Source: Paracoccaceae bacterium (GTDB lineage Bacteria > Pseudomonadota > Alphaproteobacteria > Rhodobacterales > Rhodobacteraceae). Taken from it: DNA of 64,000 nucleotides. The translations under genes were made by a program, and so were the position numbers. The notes beneath the pieces were generated by a model. That model ran no database searches, was not told the origin of the DNA, and was given only the letters and a program-made list of their open reading frames with translations. Shown here in pieces: positions 40,530 to 50,339 of the stretch; the first letter of the stretch is position 1; the number at the start of each line of letters is the position of its first letter. Location: contig JAIXZW010000013.1 of NCBI GenBank assembly GCA_027489375.1, forward strand, positions 62,001 to 126,000, read 5' to 3'.

Positions 40530-42128
40530 TCATTCAGCAGGAATAGCCGAGCCGACGCCAGCCTTGGCAGGCTGCGCGCGGACGGTCATCCACAGGTTGT
40601 AGCACATGATGATGGCACCGGCGAGGAACATGACCCCGCCCATCCCGCGCACGACATACATCGGGAACTTGGCGGCCACCGTGTCGGCGAAAGCGTTCAC
40701 AAGGAAGCCGTTCGCATCCACTTCGCGCCACATCAGGCCTTCCATGATGCCCGTGACCCACATCGAGGACGCGTAAAGCACGATCCCGATGGTGGCGAGC
40801 CAGAAGTGCCAGGACACGAGCTTGAGGCTATACAGCCCCTCGCGGTTCCACAGACGCGGCACGAGGAAGTAGAGCACGCCGAAGGTGATCATCCCGTTCC
40901 AGCCCAGCGCGCCGGAATGGACGTGGCCGATGGTCCAGTCGGTATAGTGCGACAGCGAGTTCACGGCCTTGATCGACATCATCGGCCCTTCAAAGGTCGA
41001 CATGCCGTAGAAACCAACCGACACCACCATCATGCGGATGATCGGGTCCGTGCGCAGCTTGTCCCATGCGCCCGAAAGCGTCATCAGACCGTTGATCATG
41101 CCACCCCAGCTCGGCATCCACAGGATGACCGAAAACACCATGCCAAGGGTCGATGCCCAATCCGGCAAGGCGGTGTAATGCAGGTGGTGCGGACCGGCCC
41201 AGATATAAAGGAAGATCAAAGCCCAGAAGTGGATGATCGACAGCTTGTAGGAAAAGACCGGCTTTTCCGCCTGCTTCGGCACGAAGTAGTACATCATGCC
41301 AAGGAAGCCCGCGGTCAGGAAGAAGCCCACCGCGTTATGGCCATACCACCATTGCACCATGGCCGACTGCACGCCCGAGAAGACGGTGATTTCGGCCGAA
41401 CCGAAGATCGAAACCGGAATCGCGAGGTTGTTGCCAAGGTGCAGCATCGCCACCGTCAGGATCATCGACAGGTAGAACCAGTTGGCCACGTAGATGTGGG
41501 GTTCCTTCCGCTTCATCACCGTTCCGGCAAAGACAACCAGATAGGCGACCCAGACGATGGTCAGCCAGATGTCCACGTACCAGACGGGTTCGGCATATTC
41601 CTGCGCCTGCGTGGCCCCCAGAACGTAGCCGGTCGCGGCAAGCACGATCACAAGCTGGTAGCCCCAGAACACGAACCAGGCAAGGTTGCCGCCGAACAGC
41701 CGCGCCGCGCTCGTGCGCTGGACGACGTAGAAGGACGACATGATCAAGGCGTTGCCGCCGAATGCGAAGATCACCGCACTGGTGTGCAGCGGGCGCAGAC
41801 GGCCAAAGTTCAGGAAGGGCTGCGCCCATTCAAAGTTCAGCGACGGGAAGGCAAGCTGGAAGGCGATGACGACCCCCACCAGAAACCCAACCACGCCCCA
41901 GAACGCCGTGGCGATGGCACCGGCCCTCACCACCGAATCGAGGTATTCCCCCTGATCGACAGCGCGATACTCGCCCATCGTCCGCAGGGTGTAGAGAAAG
42001 ACGATGCCGGCGGCCAGCATCACCTCGATCGCATTGACCATATAGGCCAGGTCGCGGGCGTAATTGGCAGCAATCGCGGCGCAAACCGCGATGACCCCCA
42101 ATACGACCAGCTTTACGTAATCCCACAT
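40530..42128 (-). CDS. ccoN: cbb3 oxidase catalytic subunit I (CcoN)
   Basis: Twelve-span heme-copper oxidase subunit that reduces O2 to water with high affinity. 532 residues. [13 protein letters not shown] carries the CuB His and [18 protein letters not shown]-like residues (AGPHHLHYT) the further CuB histidines; [12 protein letters not shown] contains heme b ligands. First gene of ccoNOQP, divergent from a universal stress protein gene with two FNR boxes between them. Confidence 0.98.
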   Translation of the reverse strand: MWDYVKLVVLGVIAVCAAIAANYARDLAYMVNAIEVMLAAGIVFLYTLRTMGEYRAVDQGEYLDSVVRAGAIATAFWGVVGFLVGVVIAFQLAFPSLNFEWAQPFLNFGRLRPLHTSAVIFAFGGNALIMSSFYVVQRTSAARLFGGNLAWFVFWGYQLVIVLAATGYVLGATQAQEYAEPVWYVDIWLTIVWVAYLVVFAGTVMKRKEPHIYVANWFYLSMILTVAMLHLGNNLAIPVSIFGSAEITVFSGVQSAMVQWWYGHNAVGFFLTAGFLGMMYYFVPKQAEKPVFSYKLSIIHFWALIFLYIWAGPHHLHYTALPDWASTLGMVFSVILWMPSWGGMINGLMTLSGAWDKLRTDPIIRMMVVSVGFYGMSTFEGPMMSIKAVNSLSHYTDWTIGHVHSGALGWNGMITFGVLYFLVPRLWNREGLYSLKLVSWHFWLATIGIVLYASSMWVTGIMEGLMWREVDANGFLVNAFADTVAAKFPMYVVRGMGGVMFLAGAIIMCYNLWMTVRAQPAKAGVGSAIPAE

Positions 42129-42244
42129 TTCGTCGTCCCTTCGTCTCTTGGCCGTCTTGCGCCCCTGCCCCGAATCCTGCGGGACAAAGGCACCTTGGCG
42201 CTTTGCGACTGGTTTGCTTTTGCAACTGCGGCGACAATGACGCC

Positions 42245-42258
42245 TTGATCCATGTCAA
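42245..42258 (-). promoter_or_regulatory. FNR box, ccoN-proximal
   Basis: TTGATCCATGTCAA, a full match to TTGAY-N4-RTCAA. If it acts at -41.5 on ccoN, transcription starts near 42210 with a leader of about 80 nt. Confidence 0.8.
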
Positions 42259-42276
42259 CCGAAGGCCCACCCCGGT

Positions 42277-42290
42277 TTGACAGAAATCAA
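42277..42290 (+). promoter_or_regulatory. FNR box, usp-proximal
   Basis: TTGACAGAAATCAA, a full match to the FNR consensus. A -10-like TTAACA at 42311-42316 fits activation at -41.5 of the usp gene, with a start near 42325. Confidence 0.8.
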
Positions 42291-42346
42291 AGCCGTGGGG
42301 CGAAAAGCTGTTAACACTTGCCACATCTCAGCCAAGGGAGGCTCTC

Positions 42347-43195
42347 ATGGCCTACAAATCCATCTTCACCGTGGTAACGAGTCCCGACCGTGCCGAGGCT
42401 GCCATTACCGGTGCTGCGACCTTGGCACTGGCGCATGACGCCCATCTCGACATCCTCGCCCTCGGCGTGGATCGCACGCAAATCGGCTATTCCTACGTCG
42501 GCTCGGGGGCGGTCGTGCTGCAAGCAGCACTCGACCGTGCCGAACAGGATGCCCGCGATGTCGAAGCCGCCGTCCGCCGCGCTGTGGCACAACAGCAATC
42601 CACGCTGCGCTCCTCGGTCGAGGCGGCCGTGACGCAGCTTGGCGCGCTGACCGATATCGTGGCCCAACGCGCCCGTTTCGCCGATCTCGTGGTGTTGCCC
42701 AAACCCTATGGCAACGGTCAGGGAAGCGAAGCCGAAGCCGTGGTGGAAGCCGCCCTTTTCGAAGGTCACGCCGCCGTTCTGGTGCTGCCCGATACGGGTG
42801 CAGCCTCGGCCGCAGCACCGCGCCGCATCGTCATCGCCTGGAACCAGAGCGCCGAGGCGATGGCCTCGATCCGCCGCGCGCTGCCGATCCTGAAACAGGC
42901 CGAAACGGTGAACATCGCCGTGATCGACCCGCCCCAGCACGGTCCCGAACGGTCGGACCCCGGCGGGCTTCTGTGCCAGATGCTCGTGCGCCACGGCGTC
43001 CGCGCCGAAGTCTCGGTCCTTGCCCGTTCGCTCCCGCGCATCTCGGACCTTCTGGCCCGCCATGTGCGCGATCAGGGGGCCGATCTTCTGGTGATGGGGG
43101 CATACGGCCATTCGCGCTTCCGCGAAGCGATCCTCGGCGGCGCCACCCGCAACATGCTGGAACAGGCTGAAGTGCCGGTCCTGATGGCGCATTGA
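42347..43195 (+). CDS. Universal stress protein (two UspA domains)
   Basis: 282-residue cytoplasmic protein of two tandem UspA-like halves. The second half ends with LVMGAYGHSRFREAILGGATR, the nucleotide-binding GxxGHSR-type stretch; the first half lacks it. AGGGAGGCTCTC precedes the ATG. Its location opposite ccoN under an FNR box is conserved in rhodobacters and points to a role in low-oxygen survival; the molecular role is unknown. Confidence 0.92.
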   Translation: MAYKSIFTVVTSPDRAEAAITGAATLALAHDAHLDILALGVDRTQIGYSYVGSGAVVLQAALDRAEQDARDVEAAVRRAVAQQQSTLRSSVEAAVTQLGALTDIVAQRARFADLVVLPKPYGNGQGSEAEAVVEAALFEGHAAVLVLPDTGAASAAAPRRIVIAWNQSAEAMASIRRALPILKQAETVNIAVIDPPQHGPERSDPGGLLCQMLVRHGVRAEVSVLARSLPRISDLLARHVRDQGADLLVMGAYGHSRFREAILGGATRNMLEQAEVPVLMAH

Positions 43196-43252
43196 CCGGC
43201 GCTGGTCGTCACCTTAGTCCTTGGCTGCGTAGCATGTACGAGTGGCCAAAGC

Positions 43253-45229
43253 GTGACACTATCCAATCCGGCGACCTATCGCCCTGAAATCGACGGGATG
43301 CGCGCCATTGCCATCCTTGCCGTGGTTGGCTTCCATCTTGGCTTTTCAAGCTGGAAAGGCGGATTTGTCGGGGTGGACGTCTTCTTCGTCCTGTCGGGAT
43401 ATCTGATCTGCGGGCAAACCTACGCTTCCTTGCGTCAAGGAAGCTTCTCGATACGGAATTTCCTGGCAGGACGTATCCGCCGGTTATCATTTGCCAGCTT
43501 TTTATGTTTCTTTACCGTCGGATGCGCCGCTTGGGCAGTCCTTCTGCCCTTCGAAATGCCACTGTTCCATACCAGCTTCATCGGTTCGATCACCTTCACG
43601 CAGAATTTCGTTCTGATGGGGCAATCCGGCTACTTCGCGCCCGCAATGTCAGCAAACCCGCTATTGCACACCTGGTCTCTTGCCATCGAAGAGCAGTTCT
43701 ACATTCTCCTCCCCTCCCTTATCCTCCTGACCAACCGCAAGCCGCGGGCCTTTGTTGCCTGCCTCTTGCTGATGTTCCTTTTGTCGCTGGCACTCACGCT
43801 GGGTTCGGGCGATCAGGTGCACAGCCGCGAGGCACGCTATTTCGCAACCGATTTCCGCATATGGGAACTGTCACTTGGTGGACTGATTGCGGTTCTAATG
43901 CAGCACCGCACCATACCCCGCCTGCCTCTCGCGGCGCCATTGGGCTTTGCTGCCGCAACCGCGCCGGTCTTCCTGCTTGACGGCGCGCAGACCTATCCGG
44001 GGCCGTGGTCGCTCGTGGTCGCCGGGGGAACGGCGCTGATGCTTGCCTATGCCCGCCCCGCCACAACCTGGACGGGGAAGCTTCTTGCCACGCGGGTTCC
44101 GCGCAATCTTGGCCGCGTGTCCTACGGCACCTATTTGTGGCATTGGCCGCTAATTTCTTTCTATGATTATTTCGGCCAGACGATAGCGAACGACAACGTG
44201 CGGATGGCTTTCCTTTTGGCCGCCTTGGTCCTCGGCAGCTTGTCCTATTTTCTGATTGAAGCCCCGGCGCGCCGGATCGACGTGAGACGCCACAGAAACA
44301 AGTTGTTCGCAGCTTTTGGCGTGCAGACGGTCGTTCTGCTTTGTCTGGCGCAAGGCTTGTCGATGCGGAACCAGACGATTGATCCCCAAGTATCGGCAAG
44401 GCTGATCGAAATTCAGAACGCGGGCGCGAATGCCAATCCGAGGTGGGCCGAATGCTGGTTCCGTCCATCGGCGGCACCTCCTTGCCCATTCGGCGGAAAG
44501 CAAACGGACAAGGCCACGAAGGCGCGACCGATCCTTCTCTGGGGCGACAGCATGGCCAACAGTGCGGTCCCGGCGTTTGACCATTTGGCACGGGAACGGG
44601 GCGTGACTGGCAGGGCTTACGTTGCGCCGTCCTGCCCGCCCTTGCTCGACATCGCCCGCGAGTCATCGACCTTTGAAGAATGCATAGCGGCCAATGACGC
44701 TGCATTGACCTTTCTCGACTCCGCGCCGCCATCCGATGTCTACTTGTTCGCCAGATGGGCCTATTACGCCGGAGGCTTCACCACGGATCTTGCCTCCCCG
44801 CGCAACAGTGCAGGCTTCGTCGACCGCAACGGCGACCCGGTGATGCAGGACAGTTACGTCGCATTCGAGCGCAGCCTGTCCGGCCTCCTTGAGAAAATTC
44901 CAGCACGGCATCGGATACACCTGATCGGCCCGGTTCCGGAGATGGCCTTCTCCGTGCCGCAACAGATGATCACCGCCTTCCGCTTCGGGAAAACTCTGCC
45001 CCCTGTGCTCCGCACACAGTTTGAAACCCGCACCCGACCCACGATCCTTTTGCTGGACCGCCTCGCGGCCGCCCGGCGGGCCTCGTTCCTCGACCTGACA
45101 GACGCCTATTGCACGGCCTCGCAATGCGCGTTCGAACGTGGCGGCTTGCCCGTGTTTGCCGATCAGGTCCACTTCGCGGCGATCGGGGCCGATATCCTGC
45201 ACCAGACCCTCACCTCGATGCCAGACTGA
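43253..45229 (+). CDS. Acyltransferase 3 / SGNH fusion (OafA/YrhL type), membrane-bound
   Basis: 658 residues. The N-terminal acyltransferase-3 domain (about 1-370) begins YRPEIDGMRAIAILAVVGFH with the catalytic His, and has about ten membrane helices. It is followed by a periplasmic SGNH hydrolase-like domain with GDSMANS (about residue 430) and a late DQVHF Asp/His pair. Such proteins O-acetylate cell-surface polysaccharide or peptidoglycan. The GTG start at 43253 fits the family N-terminus but has a weak ribosome site. The third-position bases are clearly less GC-rich than in neighbouring genes, suggesting recent acquisition. Confidence 0.9.
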   Translation: MTLSNPATYRPEIDGMRAIAILAVVGFHLGFSSWKGGFVGVDVFFVLSGYLICGQTYASLRQGSFSIRNFLAGRIRRLSFASFLCFFTVGCAAWAVLLPFEMPLFHTSFIGSITFTQNFVLMGQSGYFAPAMSANPLLHTWSLAIEEQFYILLPSLILLTNRKPRAFVACLLLMFLLSLALTLGSGDQVHSREARYFATDFRIWELSLGGLIAVLMQHRTIPRLPLAAPLGFAAATAPVFLLDGAQTYPGPWSLVVAGGTALMLAYARPATTWTGKLLATRVPRNLGRVSYGTYLWHWPLISFYDYFGQTIANDNVRMAFLLAALVLGSLSYFLIEAPARRIDVRRHRNKLFAAFGVQTVVLLCLAQGLSMRNQTIDPQVSARLIEIQNAGANANPRWAECWFRPSAAPPCPFGGKQTDKATKARPILLWGDSMANSAVPAFDHLARERGVTGRAYVAPSCPPLLDIARESSTFEECIAANDAALTFLDSAPPSDVYLFARWAYYAGGFTTDLASPRNSAGFVDRNGDPVMQDSYVAFERSLSGLLEKIPARHRIHLIGPVPEMAFSVPQQMITAFRFGKTLPPVLRTQFETRTRPTILLLDRLAAARRASFLDLTDAYCTASQCAFERGGLPVFADQVHFAAIGADILHQTLTSMPD

Positions 45230-45273
45230 GCCGCAAGACGCACAGGCACAAGCCAAGCCCGACCTACGCAAAA

Positions 45274-45295
45274 CCGTGCATCGGCCGTGCATCGG
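45274..45295. repeat. Two tandem 11-bp copies of CCGTGCATCGG
   Basis: Exact head-to-tail duplication in the 100-bp gap between the converging acyltransferase and fnrL genes. No terminator-like hairpin seen there. Confidence 0.6.
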
Positions 45296-45329
45296 AGATT
45301 CGCCCAGATCATTCCCGAATTGGGAGTCT

Positions 45330-46076
45330 TCAGATCAGGAAACCACCGTCACTGTCGTCACCCGCTTCTTCGATCAGACGGTCGAGGTTCGGGATGATCA
45401 CATGGCGCTTGCCCTGCAATTCGATCACGCCATCCCGCTTCAGCGCCGAAACCTGACGGCTTACCGTCTCGAGCGTCAGGCCCAGATAGTCCGCCATCTC
45501 TTCGCGTGTGAGCGGCAGATCGAAGACCAGCGCGCCCTTTTGCGTCTTCAACTTGAGGCTGGCATCCCGCCGCGCGATGATCGCCAGAAGCGAGGCGATC
45601 TTTTCCCGCGCCGTCTTGCGGCCCAGCAGAAGCATCCATTCCCGCGCCGCGTCCAGTTCGTCCAACGTCATCTCGAGCAGGCGCTGCGCGATATGCGGCG
45701 TCTTGCCCATCATCTCTTCGAAGGGTTTCTTGCGGAAGCAGCACATCACCAGATCGGTCGTCGCGGTGACGTCATAGGCCGCCTTGTCCCGCCCCGGTCT
45801 GCCAACGAAATCAGAGGGTAACAACAAGCCGACCATCTGCCGCCGCCCGTCCTCCATCGTCTGGGTCAGCGTGGCGATGCCCGTGACGACCGAGGCGACA
45901 AAGTCCATCCGGTCGCCCGACCAGATGATCGTCTGCCCTGCCTGATAGCTGCGATAATACTTGATCTCTTCAAGCTGTTGCAGCTCGTCCGTCTCGCATC
46001 GGGCGCAGACCGCGCGATGGCGGATCGGACAGTCGCCGCATTGCTGGTGGACGATGTTCAGATCGTGCTGAGCCAT
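45330..46076 (-). CDS. fnrL: Fnr-type oxygen-responsive regulator FnrL
   Basis: CRP/FNR transcription factor that carries an oxygen-labile 4Fe-4S cluster and activates genes under low oxygen. 248 residues from ATG 46076, which has GGAAGGGG upstream. N-terminal cysteines at 13, 16, 24 and 27 plus CC near 114 supply the cluster ligands. The C-terminal helix-turn-helix (EEMADYLGLTLETVSRQ) has the Glu-x-x-Ser-Arg of proteins that read TTGAT. Four matching boxes occur in this window, including one in its own promoter. Confidence 0.96.
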   Translation of the reverse strand: MAQHDLNIVHQQCGDCPIRHRAVCARCETDELQQLEEIKYYRSYQAGQTIIWSGDRMDFVASVVTGIATLTQTMEDGRRQMVGLLLPSDFVGRPGRDKAAYDVTATTDLVMCCFRKKPFEEMMGKTPHIAQRLLEMTLDELDAAREWMLLLGRKTAREKIASLLAIIARRDASLKLKTQKGALVFDLPLTREEMADYLGLTLETVSRQVSALKRDGVIELQGKRHVIIPNLDRLIEEAGDDSDGGFLI

Positions 46077-46111
46077 GTCACCCCTTCCGTTTGCCAAAAA
46101 TGTTGGCGGTT

Positions 46112-46125
46112 TTGATCCATATCAA
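46112..46125. promoter_or_regulatory. FNR box between fnrL and hemN
   Basis: TTGATCCATATCAA is a perfect palindromic FNR site. Its centre is 42.5 bp from the fnrL ATG and 41.5 bp from the hemN ATG, so it can affect both genes. Confidence 0.85.
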
Positions 46126-46159
46126 AGCTGCGTAACCCCGCCATGACAAAGGTAAACAC

Positions 46160-47515
46160 ATGACACAGGAATCGCAACTCACCCGTCTCGGGCTATTCGA
46201 CGCACGGGTGCCCCGCTACACGAGCTACCCCACCGCCCCCCATTTCGGGGGAGGGGTTACTCCTGCAACATTCTCGGATTGGGTGGAAGCGATTCCCGCC
46301 GGTTCACAAATCTCGCTTTACCTCCACGTCCCCTTCTGCCGCCGCCTTTGCTGGTTCTGTGCCTGCCGCACGCAGGGAACCTCATCCGACGAACCCGTCA
46401 TCGCCTATGTCAAAACGCTCAAGGCGGAAATCGCGCTGCTGAAACAGCACCTGCCCGCCGGCGTCACCTTGGCCCGCCTGCATTGGGGCGGTGGCACGCC
46501 GACCCTGCTGCACCCCGACCAGATGCGCGACCTTGCCGCCACCGTGTTCGAAGCCATGCCGATGGCCGAAGGGGGCGAATTCTCGGTCGAGATCGACCCG
46601 AACGAGGTGGACGAAGCCCGCCTTGACGCACTCGCCGCAAGCGGGCTGAACCGCGCCTCTATCGGCGTGCAGGATTTCGACCCCGAAATTCAAAGAACCA
46701 TCGGCCGCGAACAACCGTATGAACTCACTAGACGCGTTTCGGAAATGATCCGTGACCGCGGCGTGCGCAGCCTCAACGCCGATATCCTTTATGGCCTGCC
46801 GCACCAGACCCGCCCGCGCATCGCGGATTCGGTGCAAAAGCTTCTGACCCTCTCGCCCGACCGTGTGGCGCTTTACGGCTATGCCCATGTCCCGTGGATG
46901 AGCCGCCGCCAGCAGATGATCCCCTCGGACGCCATGCCCACGCCCGAGGAACGGCTGCGCCTCTTCGAAACCGCGCGCGAGTTGTTCGTCTGGGACGGCT
47001 ATCAGGAAATCGGCATCGACCATTTCGCCCGCCCCGAGGACAGCATGGCCATGGCCCAGCGCACCGGCCACCTGCGGCGCAATTTCCAGGGCTACACCGC
47101 CGACACCGCGCCCATCCTGATCGGGCTTGGCGCATCCTCGATCTCGCGCTTCCCGCAGGGCTATGCGCAGAACGTCTCGGGCACCTCGGACTATACCAAA
47201 TCCGTCCGCGCAGGGTCGTTCCCCACCCATCGCGGCCATATCTTCGCGGGCGAAGACACGCTCCGCGCCCGCATCATCGAAGCCCTGATGTGCGATTTCC
47301 ACGCCAGCCGTGCCGAGATGCTGCGCGACTATGCCGTGTCGCCGGAAAAGCTCGACGCGATGTTCGCGCGGGCCGCTGAAACCTTCGGCAATATGGTCCG
47401 GCTGGATGACACGGGCCTGACGATCCTGCCCGATGGCAAACCGCTCACCCGCATGGTCGCCCGCGTCTTCGACGCCTATGACCAGACCAAGGCGCAGCAC
47501 TCCGCAGCGATTTAG
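46160..47515 (+). CDS. hemN: Oxygen-independent coproporphyrinogen-III dehydrogenase (radical SAM)
   Basis: Makes protoporphyrinogen IX without oxygen using SAM and a 4Fe-4S cluster. 451 residues. The radical-SAM motif CRRLCWFCAC (Cys60, 64, 67, with a fourth at 69) follows SLYLHVPF; HWGGGTPT and the C-terminal DHFARPEDSMAMA are HemN signatures. It corresponds to hemZ, which sits beside fnrL in Rhodobacter sphaeroides. Its stop codon overlaps the stop of the opposing glycosyltransferase gene. Confidence 0.96.
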   Translation: MTQESQLTRLGLFDARVPRYTSYPTAPHFGGGVTPATFSDWVEAIPAGSQISLYLHVPFCRRLCWFCACRTQGTSSDEPVIAYVKTLKAEIALLKQHLPAGVTLARLHWGGGTPTLLHPDQMRDLAATVFEAMPMAEGGEFSVEIDPNEVDEARLDALAASGLNRASIGVQDFDPEIQRTIGREQPYELTRRVSEMIRDRGVRSLNADILYGLPHQTRPRIADSVQKLLTLSPDRVALYGYAHVPWMSRRQQMIPSDAMPTPEERLRLFETARELFVWDGYQEIGIDHFARPEDSMAMAQRTGHLRRNFQGYTADTAPILIGLGASSISRFPQGYAQNVSGTSDYTKSVRAGSFPTHRGHIFAGEDTLRARIIEALMCDFHASRAEMLRDYAVSPEKLDAMFARAAETFGNMVRLDDTGLTILPDGKPLTRMVARVFDAYDQTKAQHSAAI

Positions 47516-48747
47516 GGCGCGATCTGGGGCGCGAAGCTTTCAACGTAATTCACCATCTGCGGCAGGCACACCCGCCGCAGGTCGTAGCGGTCCAGCACCG
47601 TCTGCCGTGCAGCCTTGCGAAGGGGGGCGAAGCGTTCGGGGTTCGCCAAGGCTTCGGTCAAGACCCGCGACCAGCCCGCGATGTCGAAGAAATCGACCAG
47701 CAGCCCGTTTTCGCCATGCCGGATCACCTCGCGCACCGGCGCGGTGTCAGAGCCGACGACCAGCGCCCCCGCCGCCATGCTTTCCATCATCGACCATGAC
47801 AGCACGAAGGGATAGGTCAGGTAGGCATGCGCGCGGCTGACCTGCATGAGCGAAACGAAGGTCGGATAAGGCACCTTGCCCATGAAATGCACGCGCGACA
47901 GGTCCAGCCGGTCGCGCACTTCGGACAGGTATCGTTCCTTCCAGCTTCCCCCGTCCGGCGCGGGGTTGCCATAGCTCACCTCGTTGCCGCCCACGATCAC
48001 CACCTGCGCCTGCGGACGTGCCGCCATCACCTCGGGCAGCGCCCGCATGAAGCTGTGATAGCCGCGATAGGGTTCGAGGTTGCGGTTGACGAAGGTCAGC
48101 ACCTCATCCCCCGCCCGCAGCACGCGGCCATCGGGCAGGGTGACGCTTGCGGCAGGGTCCGGCACCATCACATCGGTGTCCACCCCGTCAAAGATCACGC
48201 GGATCATCGACCGCAGCGGCGCGGGATAGGTCGATGCCTGCCATTCCGTGGGCGACAGCCCCGCATCGGCATGCAGCAACGCCTGCCCCAGATGCGCGGT
48301 GCGGCCTTGGGCGATCATCACCTGATCGAAGTTCGGCGCGCCGAATTCGGGATCGAACCCCGTATCCGCCCCGACCCCGCGGTAGTAGAATTCCGCATAG
48401 ACGATCAGCTTCGCCTCGGGCCAGACCTCTTTCAGGAACAGCGTCTCGCCCCAGCCGGAATGACCGAAGATCACATCCGGCACATAGCCCTTTTCCGCCC
48501 GCAGCCGCCGACAAGCCCGCGCCACGACGACGCCACGGTCGCTTTGCTGGGTGTAGTTGCGCCCCAGACGGCAGGCGGCGGGGTCGACCTTTTGCGCCTC
48601 GAACTTGTAGCGCAGGGTGGATGTTTCCGTCTCGCGCTTGTTGGCAAGGTCCGTCAGCGCCGTCACCTCATGCCCGCGCCGCCGCAATTCGGGCGCAAGG
48701 TGGAGGAATTGCGCAGGGTAATTCTGGTGCACCAGAAGGATCTTCAC
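47512..48747 (-). CDS. Glycosyltransferase family 4-like protein
   Basis: 411 residues with a GT-B layout. The N-terminus [20 protein letters not shown] and the C-terminal ESMAAGALVVGSDTAPVREVI (donor-binding Glu region) are typical of GT4 enzymes; VTFVNRNLEPYRGYH-like text (FVNRNLEPYRG) is the linker strand. The acceptor and sugar are unknown. GTG start at 48747 overlaps the yejF stop (GTGA), so it is translated with the ABC operon, which is unexpected for a glycosyltransferase. Stop TAA overlaps the hemN stop (3' ends overlap by 4 bp). Confidence 0.87.
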   Translation of the reverse strand: MKILLVHQNYPAQFLHLAPELRRRGHEVTALTDLANKRETETSTLRYKFEAQKVDPAACRLGRNYTQQSDRGVVVARACRRLRAEKGYVPDVIFGHSGWGETLFLKEVWPEAKLIVYAEFYYRGVGADTGFDPEFGAPNFDQVMIAQGRTAHLGQALLHADAGLSPTEWQASTYPAPLRSMIRVIFDGVDTDVMVPDPAASVTLPDGRVLRAGDEVLTFVNRNLEPYRGYHSFMRALPEVMAARPQAQVVIVGGNEVSYGNPAPDGGSWKERYLSEVRDRLDLSRVHFMGKVPYPTFVSLMQVSRAHAYLTYPFVLSWSMMESMAAGALVVGSDTAPVREVIRHGENGLLVDFFDIAGWSRVLTEALANPERFAPLRKAARQTVLDRYDLRRVCLPQMVNYVESFAPQIAP

Positions 48748-50339
48748 GCCATGCGGTCCCCGAAGGCGGCGGCCATCAGCGCGCGGGTGTAATCGCTTTG
48801 CGGGGCGGAAAACACCGCCTCGCTTTCCCCCGCTTCGACCACATCGCCCGATTTCATCACCATCACCTTGTGCGACAGCGCCTTTACCACCCGCAGGTCG
48901 TGGCTGATGAAGATATAGGCCAGCCCCCATTTGCGCTGGAGCGACCGCAGCAAATCGACGATCTGAACCTGAACCGTCATGTCCAAAGCACTCGTCGGTT
49001 CGTCCAGCACCACAAGTTTCGGGCGCAGGATCATCGCCCGCGCAATCGCGATCCGCTGCCGCTGCCCGCCCGAGAATTCATGCGGATAGCGCCCCATCCA
49101 TGCGGGGTCCAAGCCCACCTCGCCCATGATTTCGGCCACCATCTCGCGCCGGTTGCGGCCCGGTTCCAGCCCGTGCACGCCAAGGCCTTCGGCGATGATC
49201 TCTTCCGCCGTCATGCGGGGCGAAAGGCTCCCGAACGGATCCTGGAACACCACCTGCATATCGCGCCGGATGCCGCGCAGCGCCCCGCGCCCCGCATCGC
49301 GCAGGTCTTGGCCCATAAAGACCACCGGCCCGTCCGACTGCACCAGCCGCAGGATCGCCAAGGCAAGCGTTGTCTTGCCCGACCCGCTTTCGCCGACGAT
49401 CCCCAGCGTCTCGCCCGCCCTGACCGACAGCGTGGCATCGTTCACCGCCCGCACATGCCCCGTCACCCGCCGCAAAAGTCCCGTGGTGATCGGGAACCAG
49501 ACGCGCAGGTTTTCGGTCCGCACCACCTCGGCCGCATCCGGCGGTACGGGGTCGGGCGCGCCCTTCGCCTCGGCGGCGAGCAGTTTTTGCGTATAGGGGT
49601 GCTTGGGGTTGGCGAAAATCTCGGCTGCCGGACCCTGTTCGACGATCTCGCCCCCCTGCATCACGCAGACGCGGTCGGCGATGCGCCGCACGATGCCAAG
49701 GTCATGGGTGATGAACAACAGGCTCAACCCCTCGCGCCGCTTGAGGTCCGCCAGAAGTTCCAGAATCTGCGCCTGAATCGTCACGTCGAGCGCGGTGGTG
49801 GGTTCATCCGCAACCAGCAACTCCGGCCCGTTCGCCAGCGCCATCGCGATCATCACCCGCTGCCGCTGCCCGCCCGACAACTGGTGCGGATAGGCACCCA
49901 GACGGCTTTCCGCCTCGGCAATCCCGACCTTCTGCAAGAGGTCCACGATCCGCGCCCGCGCCGCCACGCCCGTCAGCCCCTGATGCAGCGCAAGGCTTTC
50001 GCCCAACTGCTTCTCGATGGTGTGCAGCGGGTTCAGGCTGGTCATCGGCTCCTGGAAGATGAAGCTGATGTCATTGCCGCGCACGCGGCGCAGCGCCGCC
50101 TCGGACGCGCCGATCATCTCGGCCCCCAGATAGCGCACCGATCCCTGCACATCCGTGCCCTCGGGCAAAAGCGACACGGTGGACAGCGCCGTGACCGACT
50201 TGCCCGACCCCGATTCCCCGACCAGCGCGACCGTCTCGCCCTTGTCCACGGTGAAGGAGACACCCTTTACCGCCTCGACCACGCGCCCGTCCTGACGGAA
50301 GCGCACGGTCAGCCCCGAAACCTCCAACACCGCGCTCAT
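48744..50339 (-). CDS. yejF: Peptide/microcin C ABC transporter ATP-binding protein (YejF)
   Basis: 531 residues with two complete ATPase domains: [28 protein letters not shown] in the first and [28 protein letters not shown] in the second. This double-ATPase form is typical of YejF. It energises import through YejB and YejE. Overlaps yejE by 4 bp. Confidence 0.93.
   Translation of the reverse strand: MSAVLEVSGLTVRFRQDGRVVEAVKGVSFTVDKGETVALVGESGSGKSVTALSTVSLLPEGTDVQGSVRYLGAEMIGASEAALRRVRGNDISFIFQEPMTSLNPLHTIEKQLGESLALHQGLTGVAARARIVDLLQKVGIAEAESRLGAYPHQLSGGQRQRVMIAMALANGPELLVADEPTTALDVTIQAQILELLADLKRREGLSLLFITHDLGIVRRIADRVCVMQGGEIVEQGPAAEIFANPKHPYTQKLLAAEAKGAPDPVPPDAAEVVRTENLRVWFPITTGLLRRVTGHVRAVNDATLSVRAGETLGIVGESGSGKTTLALAILRLVQSDGPVVFMGQDLRDAGRGALRGIRRDMQVVFQDPFGSLSPRMTAEEIIAEGLGVHGLEPGRNRREMVAEIMGEVGLDPAWMGRYPHEFSGGQRQRIAIARAMILRPKLVVLDEPTSALDMTVQVQIVDLLRSLQRKWGLAYIFISHDLRVVKALSHKVMVMKSGDVVEAGESEAVFSAPQSDYTRALMAAAFGDRMA

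Noticed and set aside
39780-42248. 822-residue open frame opposite ccoO and ccoN
   Set aside because: Low-complexity His/Asp/Arg composition and no ribosome site; the opposite strand encodes clear oxidase subunits.
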